A DNA stretch of 64,000 nucleotides from contig NC_090287.1 in NCBI RefSeq assembly GCF_037392515.1, forward strand, positions 15,179,001 to 15,243,000, read 5' to 3'. The DNA comes from Haliotis asinina (lineage: Eukaryota > Mollusca > Gastropoda > Lepetellida > Haliotidae). Under the pieces are notes generated by a model. The model was not told where the DNA came from, did not search any database, and was given only the letters and a program-made list of their open reading frames with translations. Shown one piece after another: positions 57,401 through 64,000 of the stretch (the first letter of the stretch is position 1; every line of letters starts with the position of its first letter). A program made the translations under genes and the position numbers.

Positions 57401-60400
57401 TTATATTTGACAGTCTGTCAGGCCTTAATACTAATTTAGTGTGGAAAGGTGTTGCAAATAATGCAGCGAAAATGACAAAATGTGGCAGCCATCACGTCTG
57501 AACTGAGCTGTTAATGAACAGATTACTTTTTTCCCTGTAAAACCTTGTGAAGACATTGACATGACATTGTGACGACATCATGTAACAAAAGATTGGACGT
57601 GATCAGCAATTGTTGTTCAAACCCTAATTTGAAGTAGAATATTTTTATGTTTTTGGATGTACAAATAAAGAAAATCTCACCCAAAACAGGAAAACGGCCA
57701 AATAATTCTGTTTAAAGCATTATATGTTTATGAAAAAGATGATTTGTATTTGGTGGCTCTAGTCTGGTATTAACCAGCTGTGGGTGACAGGTCTCCGACA
57801 GAAGACATCACAGGTGTATGCATAGCCCAGAGCTGGCTCAGCAAAGGAGGCAGTCGGGTAACCTAGAGGTTAAAGTGTTCGTTTGTGACACCAAAGACCT
57901 GGGTTCTATTCCCCACATGGGTACAATGTGTGAAGCTCATTTGTGATGTGCCCCACTGTGATATTGCAGGAATATCGCTAAAAGTGGTGTGAAACCAAAT
58001 TCACTCTCAGTAGTGCCACTTGTTATATGCCAGTAGTCCAAATGTTAGGGGTTTATTGTGTTCACATATTGTTGTAAACTCAGTCTAAGTAAACTTAGTC
58101 TCAGTACTTTTGGTTACACTCCACCACTGAGTCTGACAAAACCTTTGCCTTTTGAACTTTTTGTCTCGAAAAGGTTCGTACCCGAACGATTCTGAATGGT
58201 ATTTAGCTGGCGATCACTTCCGGATGATGCACACGGCTTACGTACAACCATGACAACGGTGAGTAAACAGTCGCTGAAAATGGGTTTTTTTGGGCAATAT
58301 TCAAGGATGTCATCTTGCGGATATATTAAATATTGGTAACCGTGTTAGAAACCCCAAAGCGTATATACTGCAGGTCAAATAATTGTGTTATCTGCGGATT
58401 TTTGTTTGTGGCGAGAATTGTGTCAGTGACCTGAATATTTTGAAAGTCCCTCCGATCCCTAAATAATAGCTGTTGTCTGATTGGTTAAATCTATTTAACC
58501 ATCTTACCTTCGACTGGATGGTCATTGGTGGCTCAAAGGTTACCTGACGTGACCTTCTACTGGGTTTTGTTAGACTCAGTGGTGGAGTGTAACGAAATAC
58601 ACTGAGACTAAGTTTACTTAGACTGTATGTAAACTGCTCTAAAATGATAACATATACAGAATATATGGGGCAAATTCAGAAACAATACATCACCTAGAAG
58701 CAGTTTACCTGTAGTGTGTTGTGTATACTTGTCAAGTGTTATTGTGTCACAAGAGCACTCTGAGGCACTTTTCATGCCTTTTCACGTTTGTAACCTCAGC
58801 CGAACTCTGTGTGTGTGTCACAACAGAGAAATAAAACTTTTTCTAAGATGTTTTTGTTGACATTTAGGCTGTGATCTGGTATAATTGTTAGTTTCAGGAA
58901 AGTATAGAAAACTGCTAGCATACTATAGAAAGTTCATATTGAAATTCCCATGTATAGAGTTGATAATTAACCTTAAATAAAGTCTGTCAGTATTTGTGCA
59001 GGGTTGGTTTCTTCAGTCCAGGGTCATTTGGGTGATGGTCAATTCCCCTGTCACTTTGAACTTCTAGATGTTGATGGTTTGATAGTTCAGTGAACAACTG
59101 AGTTTTGAACAATGTTTTGACTCATACAATGATAATCTTCTTAAGTTTGTGCATTAACTTTCTTGAGAATGTCTGGAAGCCACATGGTTCATGTATTATC
59201 TAATCATCCTCAGTGTGAGTGCACTTAGATGTAGATATGCATGGTCCTTGCAGTAGATTAACTTGCCCAAGCAGTGTGTGTGAGATAAGCTACAGTGACA
59301 ACTACCTTTAGGAGAAATGTAGGCATGTTAACACAAACAGAAACAATTTTCAAGGTCATGAGTAAGCATTTAGAAAGTTGACATATTTCAGACTACACTT
59401 TCTCATTAAAGTACTCAAGGTGGAAACTGAATGCTGAACTGGTTTAAGGCTCAGACTTTGTCTGCCGGTGATTAGGTGTCTGACTCTGAAAGTTTGGTTT
59501 TAACTCCTGCATGTGTCTTATCTCAACAAAAGTACTAGAATCTGTACTCTACTGAGAAAGTGTAATCCCAAATATAACTTGCATGATAACTGTCAAGGTT
59601 ATAAGCATGCTAGGTTGTTGTGATATCATTCCACTTTTGATATTCCTTCTAGATGTAAAACTCAAAAGCCTCAAACTAACAAGGAATGCACCAGAATTAA
59701 ACTATAAAACACATAATGCAAAGCCTGTGAGCTATACATGGGCCTACATAACTGCTATCAAAGTGTGTACTGTGTATAGGCTAGGTATTGTGGTATGTGC
59801 AGGTTAGTGGTAGACTTTGCTACCAGGAAGTGGTACTGTGTTGTTCTACCTTGATTTACTGTATGACTAGACACATGTCAGTCTGTGGTCACATGCCTTG
59901 CAGGATCATTTGTTAGATAACAGTACATAAGAAGCCCTTTTTCTTAAACCTTTTATTGATCCACCTCGTAACAGACCATTGACATTGGGCCAAGGTTTAT
60001 GTCATATTTGGATCAATGTTTGCTTGAACCCTTTAAGTAATCACTCTCATTGACCTTAAACTTGAAGCATGAGACTCACAGTTGTGTAGTAAGTGTATGA
60101 AACACTGATATCAGTTGGGTTAAGTTTTATACCATCATGATTATCTTAAGATGGTTGTGTTTAGTTTTATACCCTTTTCATTATTTGAAGTCAGACTAAG
60201 TGAAGGAAAGGAACTCCATTCACTTTGTCATCAGGCATAACAAGACACCATACATTGAAAAAATAACCATTTTACCTGTCTGAAAGGCTTTTGTTTGAGC
60301 CTGTTCATAAATAACTTGGAATACAGGTAGATCATACTTAACAGGGAATATTGATAACTGTAAGTTTTAAGAGAGAGCAGATCCAATATTTAGGCCAATA

Positions 60401-63400
60401 AAAGTACAGATATATTGGTAAAGATGAGAAAACAGATAGTATTCAATTAAACTTTAACCAGTGGGTTATCCCACTGCTGGTGATCCCACGAACATGACAC
60501 GGGTGTTATACATTCATGAAGACCTGTAGTCGACCATACTGGGACTTGCACTTATCCCTACACTGCAGACAGGAGACGAACACTTGTTGGAGTCTTTGTG
60601 CAAGTTAAGTGTATTCTTCCCCCCACCCCATAATCTCTTTGTTTGCAAAGTTCAAGGCAGGTCATCCAGATTCCTTGATGACTATTTTGTTAGATATAAT
60701 GTATGTAGCATTTCTAAACCATTTCTGTTTTGAGGATATACATGTTTTAATTTGCTGATCCAGTGAAATAGAAACTGTTTGAAATTTAGAATTAACTTCT
60801 TTCTTTATGAAAATAATTTCCAACATGTTTAGCATTAACTGAAATGAGATACTGTATAGAAAATATTGTGCATTTTATGGAAACCACTGTATCAGTGATA
60901 TTTCTGACAGGTGTCATATTCAAGTCTCTCTGTTTCTTTCTCTCTCTCAATCTCTCTCTCTTAATCTCTCTGTCTTTCTCGATCTCTCAGTCTTCAGCGT
61001 GACGAGTAAACACTTTAACCACTTGGCTAAATCCACTCACCACTATGCTATAATCACTTGAGATGAGATGTTTACCATGATGTCCTATGTCATGGCTGTA
61101 AATATTATGAACAAGATATTCTTCATGGTTGCTATATTGGGAAGGTTTTCCATCATCTTAATTACTGACAGCAGTGTGAACTTAATGCCAGTGTATACTG
61201 ACATGATATGTACAAGCTTTCAGTGTATGTAAGACAATAGCCTACAGCTGATTAAAACAAGCTATTAACATGCCTAGGACAGATATGAGAAGTATAGTGA
61301 CATGTTATGATGATGATACTGGGGAGAAGTATAGTGGGGGGATGGGTTGTTATGCCTGGTTATAAAGTATAGTGGGGGGATGGGTTGTTATGCATGGTTA
61401 TAAAGTCTAATTTTGGAATATTATGTTTACTATGGTCACCATATGTTTTCTGTTGGATGTGACCTGTGAAGACATGGATTCATTTGTTCTTCAGCAACCC
61501 ATATTTGTCATTAGGAGGGAGTAACGGGATGTAGTGGTATGGCTCGCTGACTTTGGTTGACACACGTTATTGTATCCCAGTTGTATAGATCAATACTCAT
61601 GATGTTGATCACGGCTCCATGCTCAATGTGTTTTTACAGACTACTGCCATATTGGTGGAATATTGCCGAGTGCATCATTAAAAACCCCAGCCAATCAACC
61701 AACCAACAAAATCTGTTAGATCAAGATATGGCTGAAATATTGCTTATGTGATATGAAATTTTAACTCACTCACCTGTTTGATGCAGGACCTCTAGAGCCA
61801 GCTTTTATCAACCATCTCCAGATATTCAGATACGTATTCAATGCCGGATGTCTAATACTGTACATGTTGATGGTTTGTACCCACAAATGTACCCTTTGTA
61901 CGGCTCCAGGTAGTATTCAGGATTCTGTTAGGTCCTGAGTTGCAACTGTACGAGCCTTATACACAATACTCACTGGGTTTCAAACAAATGCCAGGTCAGT
62001 GGCTTGCATGGAAAATTAATAAATGCCTCGACCTCCTTTAGAGAAAATATGGCTTATGCAGTCAGTTTTGTTCAGCTGATAGTGGTAGTGAATTATCCCA
62101 TTCATTCACGATTTTATTACTAGAATTGTTCACATCTCATCTTGAAAATATACATCACAAAAACACTTCTTGCATAACTGCCCAAAAAGAACTGCTGGTT
62201 CTTTCATATCAGGACAGTTAATTTGTCTTTCAGTAACATGTTAATTGCAGTAATGTGAGAGAACAGGATGTCCTTTAGGTTCTTTTAAGTGTAACTGTCT
62301 TGGAAATCAGTATATCTAAACCTGCTTTAAATCTGAGCTAATGGCTAGTGTAGTTTGCAAAGCCTTAGTATGATCTACTTAGATGCATGTAAATCAATTT
62401 TTTTAAAATTTGTTTTCAGATTTTTCCTGGTCAAAGATGGCTTCCTCATGTACTATGCAGACAACGAGAAGAAGGAGTTTACGAAGAGGACATATTTCAA
62501 CATCCACCCAAAGGTCAGCCATTTTATTGTGATCCTATCATTGCTAGGGTACTACTGTCTCGATCCACTGCACAGTGCCAGGGCAATACAAGAGCAGTCT
62601 CTGTCTGTGCAGACATTGATTGTATGTGTAGGTGCAAGCCTCCTCACACCTTGCACCTCTGATCAATGTTGGCCAGTTCTGCATCTTGCCACTATGGAGC
62701 TCAACACATCCTAATCTATAGCCTCTAGCTTCTGTCTCTGTTGCCAACACACAGATTACCCCGAGGTCTGGGCTGGGGCTCATGTGTTGGTTTTGGTAGG
62801 ATTTGGCTTTTGAATGTACAGAATTGGATCACAAGTCAAATCAAATGGGTTATTCAACATGTACAAGTAGAGCTAAGACACCTGAGTGTTAAGTCATTTT
62901 GCTCCGAATGTGGCACTTCATAAATTGTTCAGGTGGGTACTTGTGACTTGGGTGTTTGCAGGATTGTGGGACATTAAGGGTGATGTTTGTGTATATATCT
63001 GTCTTGACTCAAAGTTTTAAAGAGTGAGTAAGCAGGTAGTTACGTCATGTTGCAAAGGGTGATCTGGGGCAAATGAAATGAGGAAATTATTAGAAGGATG
63101 TTTTTTATGCAATGTTTTGTCATAAAATGCGATTGTTCATCCTGATGTGACATTGACCACATTGATGACACATCCATCATACTAAACAGGTTGTACCAGT
63201 AGAACCCCAACTGTGGCTGTGCTAATGCAGGAAGCGTTCTTCAGCCAATCAGATATCTTTGTCAGAGCATTTATTTAACAGTTCAGCTCATTTCTCTTCC
63301 ACCATGAGTGGAGTTACAGATCCATTTAATGAGTTTTCATTGATGTTTATAAATTTGGCTGTTTGAGTTATGAAAAGCTGCTGAAAATTGTAGATTACAT

Positions 63401-63913
63401 GTATTATAGATAACTGACATTTCTTTTCTTGTAAGAAATACACTCAAAGTCTAGAGCGTCATTGGTTGATTTTCAATAATGTAACCGTGACACTCCATCA
63501 GAAATAACCTCAGGGCATGTGCAGAATGATACCCGAGTTCAGTTCCCTTGGGAACAATGTGTGGAGCCACTTTCTGGTATTCCGCATTTGGTATTGCTGG
63601 AATATTGCTAAAAGCACTGAATCACTGAACTCAAACATGGACAAACCCAGGTACATGCCTGTTTATTGCTGTGTTCAACTCAGGGGCACACCAAACCCAA
63701 GTCACCAACACTGACCACACATTCCATTCAGTCATCTCTTGCAACGCTCAGATTCTGGAGGCTGTTTGTTTGCTGGAATCACCATAACTATCCATAGTGT
63801 AACAATTCATGTTGTGATTGCAGGGCATAGTGCCGTTGGGGGAGTGTGAGTTCAAGACTGTCAACGATGCTGTCCATCCTTTCTGTATTCAGATATCCAG
63901 TGCTGAGATCAAT
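36309..63913 (+). CDS. PLEKHD1: PLEKHD1-like PH-domain protein, 5' three coding exons (gene continues right)
   Basis: Exons: 36309-36427, 62420-62513, 63824-63913; phases 2, 0, 0. The joined product begins with about 20 unrecognised residues, then reads as the first half of a pleckstrin homology domain: IQIHGTLFKKPFGHQSNKWS, KRFFLVKDGFLMYYADNEKK, YFNIHPK, GIVPLGECEF, HPFCIQISSAEIN. This follows human PLEKHD1 as I remember it (KPFG..S.KWS, FNIHPKG, PLGG). PH domains of this sort bind phosphoinositides or proteins; in PLEKHD1 a long coiled coil follows, which would lie beyond the window. The ATG at 36309 is the first in frame after a stop at 36285. Intron 1 is about 26 kb. The orthology rests on about 100 residues, so another PH protein of the same subfamily is possible. 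Confidence 0.75.
44013..44145 (+). mobile_element. SINE family A fragment
   Basis: TCCCAAGTGCACAGATCAGT, CTGTTGATCACTGGATTGTT and GCAGTAATATTGCTTTGTGC match the 3' half of family A. Confidence 0.65.
45430..45598 (-). mobile_element. SINE family B copy
   Basis: GTGAGTTTAGTTTTATGCCA, AATGGGCTTCACACATTGTG and GACCGCTTTAGCCACTGGCC read as family B in reverse. Confidence 0.75.
45783..45957 (-). mobile_element. SINE family A copy
   Basis: GAGTGAGTTTAGTTACGCTG, CACTCAGCAATATTCCAGCT and GACCACCCGATCATGTTAGT identify family A in reverse, head missing. Confidence 0.8.
45965..46110 (+). mobile_element. SINE family A copy, opposite orientation
   Basis: GACATGTGTCATAACCCAAA, GCTCATGATCACTGAATTTT and GGTGGAATATTGCTGAGTGA match family A on the plus strand, immediately right of the minus-strand copy. 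Confidence 0.7.
47738..48423. repeat. 53-bp minisatellite, about 13 copies
   Basis: GTCTCAACAAACAGAAGATC and CAGCTAGTTATATAATACAT repeat every 53 bp with few differences (AACGAGCAG variants; the first and last copies are most diverged). It lies in the 26-kb intron. Confidence 0.95.
49022..49185 (-). mobile_element. SINE family B copy
   Basis: GTGAGTGAGTGAGG, ACTTTTAGCAATGTTCCTGC, CTTCACACATTGTACCCATG and GTAATCGAACGATTG mark a diverged family-B copy. Confidence 0.65.
49815..49975 (+). mobile_element. SINE family A, highly diverged
   Basis: GATCAGAGCTCATTTTATCT, ACAACTGGGTGGTGGACC and AATAGCTGGAATAGTGTTGA follow the family-A order with heavy divergence. Confidence 0.4.
51810..51950 (+). mobile_element. 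SINE family B, diverged
   Basis: CCAGGTTTGATTTTCCGTAA, GGGTGCAATGTGTTGAGCTG and GCCAAAAGCGACATGAAATT with CTCACTC match family B. Confidence 0.6.
52734..53318 (+). mobile_element. MITE family C, diverged copy
   Basis: The left arm (GTTACTGAGTCAAAC, TAAGTAGGAGGTTGCATCAG, TTTGAGCGACC) is inverted at the right (CAAAGGTTACCTGACATGAC, CTCCTACTAGGGTTTGTTTG, GAGTCAGTAG). The interior matches the 15,944 copy. Confidence 0.7.
53340..53490 (-). mobile_element. SINE family B, tail lost
   Basis: GCGCTGCTTTTAGCAGTATT, GTACATTGTACCCATGTAGG and AATGCTTTCACCACAAGGCT read as family B in reverse. Confidence 0.7.
57848..58012 (+). mobile_element. SINE family B, well preserved
   Basis: GGTAACCTAGAGGTTAAAGT (A-box-like), CTGGGTTCTATTCCCCACAT (B-box-like), GTACAATGTGTGAAGCTCAT and GATATTGCAGGAATATCGCT followed by AAAAGTGGTGTGAAAC give the complete order of the family. 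It stands immediately left of a MITE-C copy. Confidence 0.8.
58081..58625. mobile_element. MITE family C, intact 545-bp copy
   Basis: TIRs of about 60 bp: CAGTCTAAGTAAACTTAGTC at left and GACTAAGTTTACTTAGACTG at right, followed inward by TTACACTCCACCACTGAGTC and its reverse. No ORF of note. TGTAAACT occurs next to both ends (offset 2 nt at the right), a possible but imperfect 8-bp target duplication. Confidence 0.8.
60937..60990. repeat. (TCTC)n-rich microsatellite
   Basis: Pyrimidine-only TCTCTCTC runs interrupted by AA. It joins a short reversed SINE-B fragment (GTGACGAGTAAACACTTTAA) at 60,998-61,035. Confidence 0.75.
61322..61408. repeat. Two-copy ~43-bp tandem duplication
   Basis: AGTATAGTGGGGGGATGGGT followed by TGTTATGC.TGGTTATAAAG occurs twice in succession with one substitution. 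Confidence 0.8.
61510..61712 (+). mobile_element. SINE family A, diverged
   Basis: GGAGTAACGGGATGTAGTGG, GGCTCGCTGACTTTGGTTGA, GATCAATACTCATGATGTTG and GGTGGAATATTGCCGAGTGC follow the family-A order. Confidence 0.7.
62420..62513 (+). CDS. PLEKHD1: PLEKHD1-like coding exon 2
   Basis: Acceptor TTTGTTTTCAG|A and donor CCAAAG|GTCAGC bound an exon reading FFLVKDGFLMYYADNEKK then EFTKRTYFNIHPK, a PH-domain core. Reading past the donor gives an unrelated tail, so the exon stops here. Confidence 0.8.
63505..63640 (+). mobile_element. SINE family B, diverged
   Basis: CCCGAGTTCAGTTCCCTTGG, GAACAATGTGTGGAGCCACT and GGTATTGCTGGAATATTGCT match family B. It lies in PLEKHD1-like intron 2. Confidence 0.65.
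63824..63913 (+). CDS. PLEKHD1: PLEKHD1-like coding exon 3
   Basis: Acceptor GTGATTGCAG|G and donor ATCAAT|GTGAGT bound 30 codons in phase 0, reading GIVPLGECEFKTV and then FCIQISSAEIN. It continues the PH domain directly from FNIHPK. The next exon is outside the window. Confidence 0.75.
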
Positions 63914-64000
63914 GTGAGTACAACAGAATACCAGCAACAGGGTCAGACGAAAGATAACTATGTACTGCATACTCTCTAGCTCAGTATTTGCTTTGTACAG

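Larger units (their letters stand above)
36428..62419. other. PLEKHD1-like intron 1, about 26 kb
   Basis: GTAAGG donor and TTTTCAG acceptor. The intron is A+T-rich with the SINEs, MITEs and minisatellite listed separately. From 36,430 to about 44,000, and 54,000 to 57,800, I saw no gene or clear repeat beyond single short fragments. No exon of another gene was recognised. Confidence 0.7.

Noticed and set aside
62355..62714. 119-codon open frame at PLEKHD1-like exon 2
   Set aside because: Only residues matching 62,420-62,513 are PH domain; the rest is intron on both sides.

Overview
The window is animal (eukaryotic) DNA, most likely from a marine gastropod close to abalone (Haliotis). The genes are split by long introns with GT...AG splice sites. 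The non-coding DNA is full of short interspersed repeats ending in (CTCA)n/(TGAG)n, a pattern I recall from abalone sequence. The species is an inference; I had no database.

Four protein genes can be supported by homology or by matching exon phases. (1) 1-13,080, minus strand: the 5' part of ANAPC1 (APC/C subunit 1), one non-coding first exon plus 13 coding exons giving about 564 codons; the rest lies left of base 1. (2) 14,609-24,174, plus strand: a complete five-exon ADPGK (ADP-dependent glucokinase), 476 residues, head-to-head with ANAPC1. (3) 24,782-25,302, minus strand: a compact two-exon gene for a 75-residue protein I cannot name, tail-to-tail with ADPGK. (4) 36,309-63,913, plus strand: the first three coding exons of a PLEKHD1-like PH-domain gene with a first intron of about 26 kb; it continues beyond the right edge.

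Most of the remaining sequence is repeats. There are two SINE families (A, with no obvious tRNA head; B, with a tRNA-like B box) that share their 3' end. Several small DNA transposons with terminal inverted repeats (TIRs) occur, including a MULE-like one with a perfect 9-bp target duplication and a pogo/Tigger relic. Minisatellites have periods of 36, 40, 53, 56 and 70 bp. The most striking object is a 4.37-kb foldback-type element at 28,034-32,407. Its long inverted ends consist largely of degenerate 8-bp CGAYATNG-like units, it sits inside a 36-bp minisatellite with a 6-bp duplication, and it carries a decayed non-LTR reverse transcriptase.

Functionally the genes are independent housekeeping or signalling genes: APC/C cell-cycle ubiquitin ligase, ER-anchored ADP-dependent glucose phosphorylation, a small basic protein, and a PH-domain coiled-coil protein. 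ANAPC1 and ADPGK are divergent across about 1.5 kb and could share regulatory DNA; nothing else suggests coordination.
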